Shown here one piece after another: positions 20,876-33,845 of a stretch of DNA of 64,000 nt. The stretch spans positions 558,001 to 622,000 of the forward strand of contig NW_024104378.1 in NCBI RefSeq assembly GCF_003945595.2, read 5' to 3'. Below the pieces are notes generated by a model. It did not search any database and was not told where the DNA came from. It saw only the letters and a program-made list of their open reading frames with translations. The position numbers were made by a program, and so were the translations under genes. Source of the DNA: Pipra filicauda (taxonomy: Eukaryota; Chordata; Aves; Passeriformes; Pipridae). The first letter of the stretch is position 1, and each line of letters opens with the position of its first letter.

Positions 20876-23559
20876 ACATTGGTCAGCATCTTCCGAAGGA
20901 AAGCTGTGGGCTTGTCAAGGTGGGGTTCCCCCTGGGGAGCCTGAGCACACTGGGAGAGTTGGCAGAAAACAGCTTCAGGAAATCTAAAAATAACCTCAAA
21001 CTGGTCAATGGCACTAAGGGCAGTGGTGCCAGGCAGGGGGTGTCCTCTACACCACCAACCTGTTCTTGCCTCTGGCTGGCAAAAATTTGTCCCAGCTTGA
21101 GGACATCCCCCCTTGTCCCCATTCAGCTGGGCAGCTAAACCCATCTCCCAAGTGAGTTCCAGCTTGGAAAGCACAGGTCAGGACTGCAGCATCCCACCTG
21201 CAGCATCCAACTGCATCCCACTGACCCGAGCAGCAGTAATTAAGCCCAGCTTAACCCGTGGGCTGTCCCTGGTCCCCCCCAGCACCTGGACAGCCCCATT
21301 TGCAGCATCAGGCCCTGATCTGCCCCAAACCTTGTGCTCACTGAGACTGTGCTGGTATGGCTGGGGGCAGAAGTAGCATCAGTGCTGGTGGTGGGGGCTG
21401 GTGTGTTCCTCTAGGAGAGACCCAGCTCCTGCCCTTGCGCCAGCATTCCCTGGCAGCTCTACACTCCCTGGCTGACTCACTGGCAATCAACTGACCACGC
21501 TTAAGGGACCCCCCTCTCCTCCCCGGGGGTCTGACAACACCCCAGACCCCTTCCCCATGTGGCTGTAGGGCAGGGAACAGCACAGATGGGGCAGAGCCGA
21601 ACAGCCTCCAGACTGCTCCAGGGATTTAAGCTGGCTGCCGGCGGCAATCAGAGCCGAGACCCCATTTCCACGGCAAAGACAGACACAGCACAGCCACACT
21701 GCCTGGATCCTGCCTGGGGTTTTCCACGCTTGCAAACATCCATGGCTCAGGAGCAGAAAGCCAGGAAGGGATGTGGGGGATGCCAGCAGAGACCTTCCAG
21801 CCACAAATCCCCCCTGTGGGACCTGGCTGGAGCCCTCCCCAGCACACTGTGCACAGGAATATTTTTCTATCCTGCACCCTGGAAGTTCCCAATGTAAGAG
21901 GCAAATTCTCCACCCACACAAGGCCTCAATGCTGCCTGAACCAGGCACCCACCCCGTGCCAGCACCCAACACCACGGGAGAACAGCCTCTCCCCCCCTGC
22001 ATCCTGGCTTGTCCTCCCCACAAGCCAACATCTGCACTCACATTTTTCAAACAAAACACATCCAACGTCTGGCTGTCCCTGGGTAAAAGCTTACCTGCCG
22101 GCACGGGAAGCAGCCAGCAGGGAAGACTCCCTTGGCACAGCCAAATTCACCTCCACTTGCCTCCCCAGCAGTGGAATTTCTCCCTGTGTGGAGACACTCC
22201 GTGCAGGGACCTGCCTCACACACCTCTGAGGATCCAAGAGCCCACCCCAGGTGGCAGCTCGGACCCATGGGGCTCCTCACCCGAGGACCGTGGCTGTCAG
22301 CATCCTCCCTGGCTGCTGCTCTGTGCTTGCTGTGGGATTTCAGGATGGTTCCCCTGTATCTCCATGCCCTGTACCATAGCAGAGCTCACCCCGCCGCGGT
22401 GCCAAGCAGACGGATGTTTGCAGAGTGTCTTCAAGTCGCTCAACAAAGGAGCAGGGATTTAATATTCCTTTTAATTAAAGGCAGAAAAATCTCTTTGTTC
22501 CTGAACAGAGAGAAAACAACAGAGGGAAGAGCTCAAAAGCTCTTCCGAAGCTGGAGACGAGACCATCGCTTGGATTCAAAGGCACTGTCAACGCGCACGT
22601 GACCTCGAATTAAAAAAAACAAAATGAAACCCAGCAGCGGCAGCGGCTCCTCTCCGACAGCGAAGGAAAGTTGCAAAGTTTTTCTTGGCTAATAGAGGGA
22701 AAAAAAAGAATTCCAAGAAAAGGTGTGTTTAACTAGAGAAAGGCTCTGCAGTATCCAAGGCACCATCCAGCGGCAGGGGAATGACGGGGAGAACTGGTTG
22801 TGCTCCGGCTCAGCGTCACGGAGGAGCCACGGAGGAGCGTGGGGCCAGCCTCACTCCATCACTACGCCGGCAGAATTCCCTTGGCAAAGCCAGGCTCCTG
22901 GAGCGGGCTGCCCAGCTTAACGTGACTCCAGAGGGAAAGCAAGAGCGGGGAGGTGATCAACGGCAGTGCTGGAGGCTCCCGAGCCAGCCTTCTTTCCCAA
23001 ATCCGCACTCAAAAAAACATCCCCGGCACACGCGAGGACACTGTTTGTGTCCCCACCACGGACCCGTGTCCTCGCATGTAAACACAGAACAACGCTGCCG
23101 AAGCTGAAACTTCCCAAACCAGCCCTGGGATTCCTTCCACAAACTCTCCCGAGTAGGTCAGGTCCTCCTCGCCACCAAACGCGGCTCCATCTCTAAATCC
23201 ACGGTGCAGCTGGAGCGGGATGCCGAGCCGGCGGGTTGGCGGGCGAGGAGGAGGGATGCGGGAATGACAACGAGTTTTCCCGTCGGGCAGAAGTCGAGAG
23301 CCACAACCAGGGGGGATTTGCTGGGGGGGTGGGCACAAACTCGAGTGGGTTCCCGGGGATGCTGGGCCGCCCCTCGCCGCCCCGGCGCACGGGAAACGGC
23401 TGCCGGCGACGGGGAGGGAACACAGGGAGAGCCCCGGGAGCGCAGGGGAGAGGGGTCCGCACCCCGCTGCCCCCGCTGGAGCGCAGCGCGTGGGAGCGGG
23501 TCCCACGCTCTGCCTCCGCCGCTCCGGTGCCCGCTCGCCCCGGCTGTGCCCCCGCTCGC

Positions 23560-23970
23560 CTGGCCCCGCTCCGCCGCCAAGGAGCTTCCCCGCGCACGGG
23601 CAGCTTCCCCGATACCAGGAGCCTCCCCCGGGCACCCGGAGCCTCCGACTGCCCTGCGCACCGCGAGCGTCCCCCGGGCACCGGGAGCCTCTTACTGCCC
23701 TGCACACCGGCAGCTTCCCGACACCGGGAGACTCCCCCGGGTACCGGCAGCATCTCGGACTCCTGCACAACAGGAGCATCTCCCGGGCACCGGGAGTCTC
23801 CCCGACTCCTGCACACCGAGAGCATCACCCGAACACCGGGAGCATTCTCAGACCCTTTTCTCCGGGAGCCTTCCCTGGCACCGGGAGCCTTCGGTTTCCC
23901 TGCGCACCAGGAGCATCCCTCGACCACCGGTAACATCCCCAGCCCCTCTTCCCCGGGAGCCCTCGCAGGC
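23560..23970. repeat. GC-rich minisatellite just downstream of CBFA2T3 exon 1
   Basis: About 13 imperfect copies of a ~30-bp unit built on GGCACCGGGAGCCTCCCCCG, in the first 450 bp of intron 1 and inside the CpG island. Copies vary in length from about 28 to 34 bp. Confidence 0.85.
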
Positions 23971-24010
23971 ACCGGGAGCCTCCCCGTCCCCGTCGGCAGA
24001 CGGCACTTAC

Positions 24011-24300
24011 CGTCCTGAGGTGTGGCGGAGGGGTGAGGTAAGTCCCGAGGCAGGGGCCGGCAGGAGCGGGCAGCGCCGGCAGCGGCCCCCGGCGGTGGCG
24101 GCGGCCCCGGGCCCCGCTTAAGGCCGGCGCTGGCGGAGCGCGGCCCCGCGGCGGCGGCTGCCCCCGGCACCTGCCCGCCGCCGCTCGCCGCGCCCGGGGC
24201 CGCCGGGGGCCGCCAGCTCCGGCGGTCGGGGCGCTTCCCCTCCCCCCGGAGGGGGGGCACCGGAGAAGCGGGGGAGGGCGGAGAAGCCGGTAAATCCGCG
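24011..24300 (-). other. CBFA2T3: CBFA2T3 non-coding exon 1 (5' UTR)
   Basis: The segment ending ACACCTCAGGACG is followed by a strong GTAAGTGCCG donor at 24010-24001, the expected source for the acceptor at 14844. It lies in a dense CpG island. The 5' boundary is not determinable and 24300 is a placeholder. An upstream ORF open from about 24260 would, after splicing, overlap the main ATG in another frame. Confidence 0.6.
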
Positions 24301-24547
24301 GGGCCGCTTCACCCCCTGCGCGCTGCCCGGCGGCGCATCCTCCCGGCGCCGCGTCGCGGCCGTGGGGCGCCCGCGGCCGCGCTCCGAGCCCGGCCGGGCC
24401 CCCGCCGCGCCGCCGCTGCCGCCGCGCCGCCCGCCCGGCCCGGAGTGAGCGGGGCCCGCCCGCGCCGCTGCCTTAGACGGCGCTGCGCCGCGCCCGCCAG
24501 GGGGCGCCACACCGCCGCCGCCGCCGCCACCGGAGCGGGACCCCCGG

Positions 24548-24583
24548 GGATGGGATGGGATGGGATGGGATGGGATGGGATGG
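24548..24583 (+). repeat. (GGGAT)n pentanucleotide array
   Basis: Seven perfect GGGAT copies directly upstream of the CBFA2T3 CpG island. The sequence is G-rich on the plus strand and distinct from the vertebrate telomere hexamer. Confidence 0.9.
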
Positions 24584-27500
24584 ACGGGGACACCGGGATG
24601 GGCGGCACCGGCGGGCTGCGGGAGGACATGGAGCTTGTATGGCACTGAGGGGCTGTGAGGGGACACAAAGCTGGGCATTACTGGAGAGTCTGCACAGCAC
24701 CGAAGGGCTGCACAGCACTGGGGGAGCTGCACTGCACCGAAGCGCTGTGGGGGACGTGGGGCTGCATGACACCAAGGGGCGGCATGGAATCATGGAGCTG
24801 CATAACACTGGGGGTCTGCAAGGAACATGGGGCTGCCCAGGGCTTTGGGGGGTGCACAGGGCCTGGTGACAGTCAACCTGAGGGCCATGCAGGGGGTACA
24901 TGAGGCTTGCAGGCTTCAGGGGTTTGGAGTTTGCAAAAGCTTCAGAATTCACAAGGATTTCGGGGTGCTGAAGACCAAGAGTTGCAGAGCTGGGGGTGGG
25001 GGGTTGCATGGGGTGGGCATCAAATGTTTTGGAGAGCTGCAAGGGTCTGGGAGTTGTTTGGGGGGAGGTGGAGGGGCTGCAAGGGAATGGACCAGGGCTT
25101 GTCTGGGGCCATGGGAACAGTCAAGGGGCTGGAGCGGAGTGGGGGTGTCTGTAAGGGGCTGGGAGGCTGCAGGGGACTGGAGCTGTGGTTGCTCAGCTTC
25201 CCTCTCCAGAGGCCCAAGGACTGGGGTTGCAATTGGAGCAGTCACACACACAACCACAAGCCCCAGAGGCACAGCCCTCAACATCCCACATGCCCATCCC
25301 AGTCCGACCTTGATGTGCTCCCCACCCCACTTGGCCTCCGTGGGACTCAAAAGAGCAGCCGCGTGGTGGGAATACCAGTGGGACCCTCCTCTACAGCGGT
25401 GCAGGGCAATGGTGCACACATCTGGCTGCCTGGCGTACCCTTCCTGCACGCTTCATGCCAGCTGGGGGGAGCATTAACATTTTCCTTTCCCTGCCCAAGT
25501 CCTACTATGATGTTGCAGCCGGGAACACAAGCCCCACAAATTTCCCTGCGAATTTCCCTACGAACCACAGCCCTGCCTGTGTGTAATTCCTGTGCTTGGC
25601 AGCTGCTGGGACTGCCGAGCCTTTGCCGCCTCTGTGTTGGTTGTATTACTCATCCTCACCCGCTTCCCAGTGATTGGGATCGTGGCAGCTCTGCCAGGCA
25701 GCGAGTCTCCACCACACGGCTGCTGCACAACCACTGCCAGGGTGTCGGGTGGCACAAACAGCTGGGTGGCCACTGCACAGCCAGGGCGTGGCCCTGGCGC
25801 GGCTGATGTACAGACACTGTGTGGGCACTGCGAGGGCACTGCATGGCCCTGGCATGACCACTGCAGAACTGCTGCACGGTGTGAACATTGCATGGCCTCC
25901 GTGTGGCCACATGGCCACTAAATGACCACTGCGTGGTCACTGCACAGCCAAGCTCCCCCCCACATCACCCCACTGACGGGGTCGCAGCAGGAGGTGCTGC
26001 AGTGCCCTAGTCCAGCCCCTTCAGCCCGCTCTCAGCCATTCTAACCTCCAGCTCCGGTTTTTCATCCCTCATTCCCAGAGAAAAGCCCACTGGGCCTAGG
26101 GTTCTCCGCATTCCTGCTGCCCTCATTCCCTATGGGACCTTTCTCCAGGAACCTTGTGCAGGTGAGTGTCATGGCCCCACCGGCACATCCCCACCAGCAC
26201 AGGCCCATGAGCATTGGAGGAAATTCCGCCCCCGCACAGCTGCACACCCACCTCACCACACCCCCAGCTTTGCATGGGTGGCACCGGCTGGCACATGCAA
26301 ATACCATCTCTCCACATGTGTGTGGGGGCACGTGCACTGGGACACGTGGTGCCCGGTGCAGACCCCACTGGCGCACAGGTCGAGGCATCACGGACCCCCA
26401 GCATCACCGAGGCAGCCCGAGAGTGGTCCCGAGGCAGAGCCCCAGAGTTCTGGGATACCAGCACAGGGCTCCTTTGGAATCTGGCCCCTCACCAGGGGAG
26501 CAGGGACCTGCCCATGGCAGTGACACTCTTAGCCGAGCCACCTGTGTCACACACCCAGGTGCAAAACATTGAATACATCACGAAACCCTCGTGTGAATGC
26601 CTAACTGGTGATGTGCCATGAGCCCAGAGGTGATCGAACCCATCTGCCAACACCCTGCCATGGGCACATCACAGGGACCTGCTGGGAAAAGCTGCCACCC
26701 CTTCATCTCCTGGTTAATTTGGGGTGCCATCAAACATCCGCTGCCTTGGCACCACTTGCCCCAGGAGCCCACCAGCTGCCCATGCACCGGCAGGATGGGG
26801 AAGCAGCACCGTAACCCCGAGGGGACAGCAGGGATGGGACAGAACCACCGTGTCCCCCCTGGCGGCATTTGGGTGGCAGGGGCTGCTGCATTCCCATTCC
26901 TTGCACGCAGCCTGTAATTTTGGTCTATTGAAGTCATAATTCACTACTGTGAAAATAAACATTTGTGTTCGCTTGCTTTATTCAGCGAGTTTTGACTGAA
27001 TGTTAATAATTCTCTGCTGGTGGGTTTGCACATGGCCTGGGACATTGGGACAAAGCCTGGGCACCCGTGGCCATGGCTATGGTCACCTCCTTGCATGCTT
27101 TGGATGGCATCTCACTCTGCTTCGTACCCTGTCTCCACAATACCTTGATCCCGATGGAGAGGTGGGGAGAGAAATGCCACTTGGTGCTAATCCAGCAATA
27201 ACAAGGGAGATAAATGTAATTTTTAGGTAATATTTGGAGTCCAGTACCTACTTAAACCCTTCCCTGACCATCCCTGTCCCTAGGTTTGTTTCCTTGTGCT
27301 GTTTTGTGGGTGCTCCCACCACATCAAAGACATGCCATCACCCACACTGTGCCGTTGCCATGCAGGAGAATGCCTGGGCCACCCCCCTTCCTCCCCCAGC
27401 TGTCCCCAGGGCTGTCCCGAGTCTCTCCCTGCTGGGTGCAGGGGGCTGGTGCTTCCCCTCCGCATTTGCATCTTCCCAGCCTTTATCTTTCTCCTGGTCT

Positions 27501-28937
27501 CTGTATTGCTGCAATTACAGACACTTTAAAACACAATGATCTGGCTGTTAGCGTGATGGATGACAGAACCTTTCTGTCTGGTTTAAATCATTGCTGAGAG
27601 TGAGCAAACTTCCCCAGGTTAACCCCTTCCTGCCCCAACCCCGTTCCCTGCCCAGCCGGGCTGGGAGCTGCCAAGCGCTCCATGGCCATGCATCCACTGC
27701 ACAACCGGATCCCATGAATGAGGATGGAGGGAGGTCTGGCATCTCTGTGGGGAAACATGCCCCCATCCCTCAGCTCCCTGGGTACACGGGAGGCAGGCGA
27801 TGGGACCAGCCCTGCTTCAGCAGAGCTGGTGGCTCTGCTCTGCTGTGGTGGGAAATTAACGGCTGGCCGGGAGATAAGCGCCTGCTAGAGCCCGATAGCC
27901 TGCTGGATCCATCCCAGTGCAGGGCCCAGCAATCCTTCCCCCAGCAAATCTGGAGCCAGGGCAGGATGGGGCCCCACCATGTTCCCACCCAGCGGAGAGG
28001 GTGGAAACTCCTGTCATGACTAGGTGTAGGTCACGCTGGCGTGTGATTGATAGCGCAGTGAGCAACTACCCGGCACAGAGGCTAACCACACATGTTGTGG
28101 TGATCCAAGCTCCCTTTGTTTTGAGAAGCTGGCATCTCCCACTGCCGTGCATCCTGCCTGGTGCCCATCACTGCCTGCCCACCCCACAGTGTCCCAGTCC
28201 CACAAAAGTGTGTCACCATCACCCATCACTTCTGCTCTTGATGCTGGATGATGTCCTCCATTCCTACTGGGTGATGTCCTCCATCCCTTCTGAGTGTGCA
28301 CATGGAGAAGCTGCCTGGAGTGGTTTGGGGAATGCCAACGACCTGCCCCAGGGAAAGGGACACCCCAAGGCACAGCCTGAGGGGAGAGGGGGACCCCGGG
28401 GGCTTTACTTGGTACATGCCAGGAGATAAGATACTTGCTGAGGGTAGATGAGGGCAACTGGGACCAAAACCTCGCAGGAAATGGTCACCACCATGTGCCA
28501 TCCAGGCCCCATATCTGCCCCTGCACATGACCCCTGCCCGCTATCAGGGCTGCGCATGGGTATGTGGGGCAACCCAGTGGGTGCTGGGCTCGTGCTGCCC
28601 CCAAAACATCCCCATGCCCGACTCATGCCTTTGCAGCCACCATGGTGTTGGGGTCCCTTTTCACACATTGTGGGTGCCCAACCATCAGTCTTGACCCACT
28701 GCTCTCACTGAGCCCCCCACCCTGCCTTCCACTGGCAATGCACTGTCCCCTTTCTCCTGGTTCTCCCAGAGCTCTTGCTCAGCCCTGTTGCTTCCCAGTG
28801 TGCCGGTAGGAGCTGATTGCTATTCAGGCTGCATTCCCTCTTCACCAGCCTCAGGCTTTTTAAAAAAGCACATGGTGTTGGTTTATCACACCTTCCCCGT
28901 CACCACGCTGGTGACTCATCCCCTGTCCCTCCATGGG

Positions 28938-29052
28938 CACACACAGCCCCTCCACCGCACTGTGCCGAGGGTCCTGCCTCCACCTGTCTCTCACCAGAGC
29001 ACCCACAGCCCCTCTGCCATGCTATGCTGGGGGTCCTACCTCTGCCTGCTCT
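28938..29052 (+). repeat. Tandem duplication of ~60 bp
   Basis: Two adjacent diverged copies, each containing CACAGCCCCTC, then a GGTCCT phrase and CTGCCT, ending in a CTCTCA-containing segment. Confidence 0.5.
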
Positions 29053-30504
29053 CATGGGAGGATGTCTGGAGATGAAGGCACTGAGCCGTGCCGGCACTCA
29101 GCCCTGACATGCCACAGGTTTCCTGTGTCACCCCCAGTGAGTCTGTCTGTCAGTCTGGGTTTCTCAGTCTCAATCCTCTCCCTCTCGGGAAGCAGAGCAT
29201 CCCCAGCTGCCTCTCTGAGTCCATGCCAGAAGTGGCCATGCCAGTGCTGCCTGTCTAGCAGAGCTTGGGGACAACATGTGTCTGGGTGCTCATGAGCAGC
29301 AGCAGCAATGCAAAGCCCCATGATGCTGTGGGGTCCCCAGTTTCCATTGGGAGCCATTTGCTTGGAGCATCCCTGCAGGGACAGGGAGCTGCTGGGCCAG
29401 GAAGGGTCAGTGTGACCATGAACGGTCCCACTGCCCTGGCTGGTGTGACCACAAATGGTCTCATCACACTGATTGAGAGCATGGATGTGGTGGCCTGAAT
29501 CTCAGTGCCTTAATCCAACCTGGAACGAGCACTGGGAGCCAGACTACCACCCCCAGTGCTCTTCCCTTGGCATTTTGCTTACAGCAGGAGCCCTGGTGCT
29601 GGATTTTCCTGCACGTTAATTCATCAGGGAATGCACCAGGGAGATAAGGTGCTGGTGGGGAGCCAGTGGCCAGGGAAGGCGGCTCACCCGCCACCGGCTA
29701 TCGCCCGCCGCAGCTGCATCCGCCCGGGGACATCTGCTCGGCAGGAAGTGCTGCGCGCCAGCCTTTCCAAGGAAAGGGGGTTTGTTTGTGCCTGGCTTCC
29801 CTCTGTGACCACTCCTGAGGGTCCCCAAACTTGGGGTCACCTGCCCTGCAGCCATCCCAGCCCCTCGTTTCCTCAGCCAAGGGCTGGAAGGAGCAGCCCC
29901 ACTGGTTGTTGCTGCTGGAAAGCAGATCCAGTGGCTTTGTGGCTTTCTCACAACTTCCATATAGAAAAGAAAAAAATGCATCTTCCATTAAAAAAAAAAA
30001 AGTTAAAATCCTGTTTTCCTTGCTGACAGATTCGTTCCTGCTTTGTAGCTTTCAAAGGGAAACCAGCCCCTACTGCTTATCATCCTACTTGCCTTGTGCC
30101 GCCGGCTCCGAAAAATCACCGGCTTGGCTTAAACAATGGGAGACTTTGGAATACAGCATCACTTCTCCAGAAGCTTTAAGGTTTTGGGGCTGCTGGGGGT
30201 CAAGCTTCTAGCTTTTCTTTGTCATGGAGAGTCTGGGAAGTGTTTAAATTGCAATGCAGATATGGCCACGTGCTGCCCTGTCCCTGAGTGTTGGTGTTTT
30301 GGGGTGTATGGAGATGTCGTTGACATCCCCATGGAAGCAGCACCAGAGGTGAGTCCTGCCAGCCTCACCCGTGGCCAGCAGGAATTCACTGGGTGATGCT
30401 GAGCAAAATCCCCTGAGTTATCCTGGGGTTCACAATAGTTCACATTCTCCTTCTCCCCGCTAAACCTTGGGGACCAGCTCCTTGCTGGCCCTCTCTATCC
30501 CACA

Positions 30505-30600
30505 GACTACAACTGCCTGAATAGAGCTCTTTAATAACAATGGGAATTTAATTAGTTTGCATTGCACTTCCAACACCTCACATCCCTGCAAAAATCAATG
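30505..30600. promoter_or_regulatory. AT-rich candidate regulatory block
   Basis: Contains GAGCTCTTTAATAACAATGG and TTTAATTAGTTTGCATTGCA (SOX-like, homeobox-like and C/EBP-like cores) in GC-rich flanks. Low-confidence candidate. Confidence 0.25.
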
Positions 30601-33600
30601 GAAGCTAACAGCGGTGCAGCGCAGCCTGCCTCTGCTCCAGCATGAGGCTTGGATGGAGACTCAAGCCTTGGGGCTGCTTTCCGCATCCCACCAAGGCCAA
30701 AATGCTCCGGCATGGGGCTCTGGCCATGTAGAGGTCGGTGCTGATCTGTACCATGCCAGGCCAAGCCATGGGGAGCCGCGGCTTTGTGCCGGGTGAGGTC
30801 TGGGATTTGTTACAAGGTCCAGATGCGCCGCAGCAGCAGGGGACGTTGTGGCTGTCTCTGGCCACCTGCATCGTTTCCAAGTTCCCAGGCTAAAAGCAGG
30901 GCTTGTTATCAAGAGCAAAAAATGTGCCACCTCTGTTGTATTTCATTTCCCTTTCTCCACCTCTTCCCTGCCCGCTGTGTATTGGAGATAACAGCTCTGC
31001 ACTGAAGCCGGAGTGCGGGCCGGCAACAGCCTCACCAGCCCTATCGCTGCCTCGCCGGCCGCAAGGAAATCAGGAAGTTTGCAGAGATATTCGGCCAACA
31101 AAATAAACATTTCTCTTGCCAAGAGCCTAACGGGCAGCCCAGAGAGCCCGCAGCAATCTGCACAGCTCCCTGGCTGCAGCCTTCCGGACCACGGTGCCCG
31201 CCGAGCCGCCGCGGCCGCGCCACCTTATCCCGGCGCCTTATCGGCGGCTGCCCCGTGCCTGGGATGTGCCCAGTGTTGCTGCAGGTTTGGGGACAGGGAC
31301 CCCAGTACAGCTCCCACCCACAGTGAACCAGCACAACGGGTGCAGCACCCACAGTGTGCCTCAAACCCTGCCCTCATGCCCATCCTTGCCACATCCCTGA
31401 CCCATGGGTGGGTGCCAGGAGTGGGCAGGGGGCTGTGGCCAGAGCGCAGTGCCGGTGGGGAGCGGGATGTGTGAGGGGAAGCAAGGCAGAGGGCCAGTAT
31501 TGTTCACGCTGGTGACTCAGGCGGCTCTGCTTTCCTGCCCTCGCCAGGCACAGCCCAGCAGAGCCCCCCAGGTCCCTCAGAGCCACCACCTCAGTCTTGG
31601 TGCCCTGGGGATGCTCCAGCACAGGGATATGGGATGCTCCATCCCCACGGAGCCTCCGCACTGCAAATGATCAGCAGCACCCAGAGAACCTGTGGGATCA
31701 GATGTGAGCTGCTGACCCCAGAATGAGCAAAAACACCCAGTACACAGAGGATTGAAATGCTGTAAATAAAACATCCTCAGAGCTGATTGTTTGTTATGAA
31801 AAGGTTAATTGCAGAGCGGGCTCCGAAGGGGTCCCTGTGCTGATAAGCCATGGGGTTGGACATGCCCCTGCTCCCCTCTCCCATTAGCTGGTCCCCATGG
31901 GGATGCACCAATGGGCACCAGCCCTGTGCCACCCTCGGGAAGCATCTGTCTGCCCAAGGCTGTTTTTGGCATTGGGGTGAGAGCCACAGCATGCCACTGG
32001 GCAGGTAGCCTGGGCAGGTGTCCTTCACTATCACCATCCTCCCGCAACGTCTCTCTTACCTTAGTCAGTCCTGCCTTGTGCCCTGTCCCAGGAGGGGTGT
32101 CGGTCCGGTTTGGGGGATCCTGAGGGGATGGGTGTCAGCACCCCAGTGTCGTGAGCTCCACAGGGGCTGGTGCAGCCAGGCTGGTCCCACGTGTCAGTAC
32201 AGAAGCTGGGGATGGAGATGCTGAGCACTGTCCGAGTGTGGGGTGTCCTGCCCGTTCGGTGCCTGCCCAACTGCCAGGGCCGTTCATGTGACAGCCAGGG
32301 CCACGGTGGCAGTGGAGCCGTGTCCCATGGCGAGGGGAAGGTGAACAGCTGCCGGGCAGTGATAATGCGGCGGGTGGGGGTGGCCGGGCAGCTGCGCCCG
32401 TGTCCTTCCCCAACAGGAACCATCTGTGACCAAGCCCAGCTCTGCCTTCCCTATCAGCCATTCCGGTCTGACTTTCCAACAACTTCCCCTTCGTGCCGGC
32501 TTCACTTCCTCACTGTGAGGGGCCGGTGTGGTGCAGCTCGGCACAGGCAGCTCAGTGCAGTGTGGGCATGGCATGACAAGTACGGCATGGCACAGCTGTC
32601 ATGGTGCACCTTGGCATCGTGCAGGGTGGCACAGCTTAGTCAGCATGGTATGGCTGTCTATTTGCACCCTGACACAAACAGAGGGCTCACCCCCCTTGCT
32701 ACAGCTCCTTTTCCCGGGGATATCCAGGATGTCCCCCTGATCTGCAGCTGCAGCGTTTTCCTGACCTTCTCAGCACTCAGGGTAACCCCACTGTGCAACC
32801 CATCCCTGCACCCCCAGACAGCCCCCACAACGCCAGGGCTTGGGCTCCCCAAGAGCCGTCAGCGAGAGAGAAACAACTTGTTAGAAACCCGAAAAGCAGC
32901 TCTGGGCTGCAGGTGGGAGGGAGGAAACGTGTCCTAAAAATACAGCAGCGCCTGCACGGTCCCCGAAGGTGGCTGAGCAGATGGCGTGTCTCGGCGGCCA
33001 CCTGGGCTCCCGCAGATGGCACCCGGGGCTCCCCACTTCATGCCCCCCGCCCACGGCTTCGGGGGCAGGGGAAGGGACCGTAGGGTGTAAGCAGGGAGGA
33101 GAGTCCCAGAGTATGGAGCTGTGGGGGTGCTGTGCTGCAGGGTCACAGGAGCAGGACAAAGAGGGGTGTCACCAGCAGAGTCTCTGCCCTCTGGGTGCCG
33201 CCTGGAGCCCTGGGGGACATTGAGAATGGTCTGGGTGCTGCAGGGAGATGAGGGGAAGCCCCAGTATGGGGCTGATGTGCAGGCAGAAAGGGCCACACAC
33301 TACAAACCACAGCCTAACCCATCCAGGACTGTGTGCTCAGGGCGAGACACCAAAGCTGCCCGCAGCACAGCTCTGCTCCGGACACACATCCTGCATCCCA
33401 GGAATGCTGGGGCATCCCAGCTCCATCCTACCCACTCTGGTGCCTGTACCCCACCAGCAGAGGTAGAGCAGTCTGGCCATATAGACTGAGGGCTGGCAGA
33501 GGTTTTGGCAGGGTTTCCATCTGTGTTTCAGGCTCTTGCTTCTTCCCCTTTTATTTCTGGCTGGCCCAGGTGGGCACGGTGTCATCGCTTGGTGTTTTGC

Positions 33601-33845
33601 CAAGCTGCCCTGCTGTGAGGACAGGGCTCACCAGGGGAGACAGAAAATGGCCACTTCTGGGGAGTGTCCCAGGGCAGCAAGTCAAAACCAGAGGGTTTCA
33701 GGGCCGACCAGGAAAATCCCACCCAGCTGCGGCCCCGTGTCCCCATGTTACCCGTGTGGGAGGGTTTTCTCTGCCAGCAAACAGGCAGCACCTGCCCAGG
33801 CAGCTGCAGGCAGGCGCTAGGCTGTCGGGGCACAGGGAATGCCCC

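Larger units (their letters stand above)
14845..23550 (-). other. CBFA2T3: CBFA2T3 intron 1 (main part)
   Basis: Most of the 9.2-kb first intron, between the non-coding exon 1 and the start-codon exon. It has no coding exon I can support. It contains a CR1 remnant (18025-18254) and AT-rich candidate regulatory blocks at 15705-15815, 18990-19130 and 20770-20875. The rest is unremarkable GC-rich sequence. Confidence 0.65.
23990..24585 (-). promoter_or_regulatory. CBFA2T3: CBFA2T3 CpG-island promoter
   Basis: Very CpG-dense block around the non-coding exon, with (GCC)n runs near 24511-24530 and multiple GC boxes, and no TATA box. The pentamer array at 24548-24583 forms its upstream edge. Confidence 0.7.
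24620..33840. other. Gene-free region upstream of CBFA2T3 (part 1)
   Basis: No coding exon, RNA gene or recognisable transposon. It could be intergenic or intron 1 of a longer CBFA2T3 transcript with a farther promoter, as in the human gene. It contains degenerate repetition at 25770-25960 (TGG/CACTGCA phrases), a ~60-bp duplication at 28938-29052, and AT-rich islands at 26925-27005, 27190-27240 and 30505-30600. A CpG-rich patch with two CTTATC sites lies near 31200-31250. Confidence 0.55.

Noticed and set aside
23204..24260. Long open frames across the GC-rich block before the CBFA2T3 promoter
   Set aside because: Absence of stops follows from high GC content and the 30-bp repeat. The peptides are Pro/Ala/Arg-rich with no family resemblance, and the region is CpG island plus minisatellite.
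24548..24583. Interstitial telomeric repeat
   Set aside because: The unit is GGGAT (5 bp), not the vertebrate TTAGGG hexamer.
32170..32937. A 255-codon open frame in the desert as a possible novel gene
   Set aside because: No splice-compatible neighbours, no domain, and composition typical of random GC-rich avian sequence.
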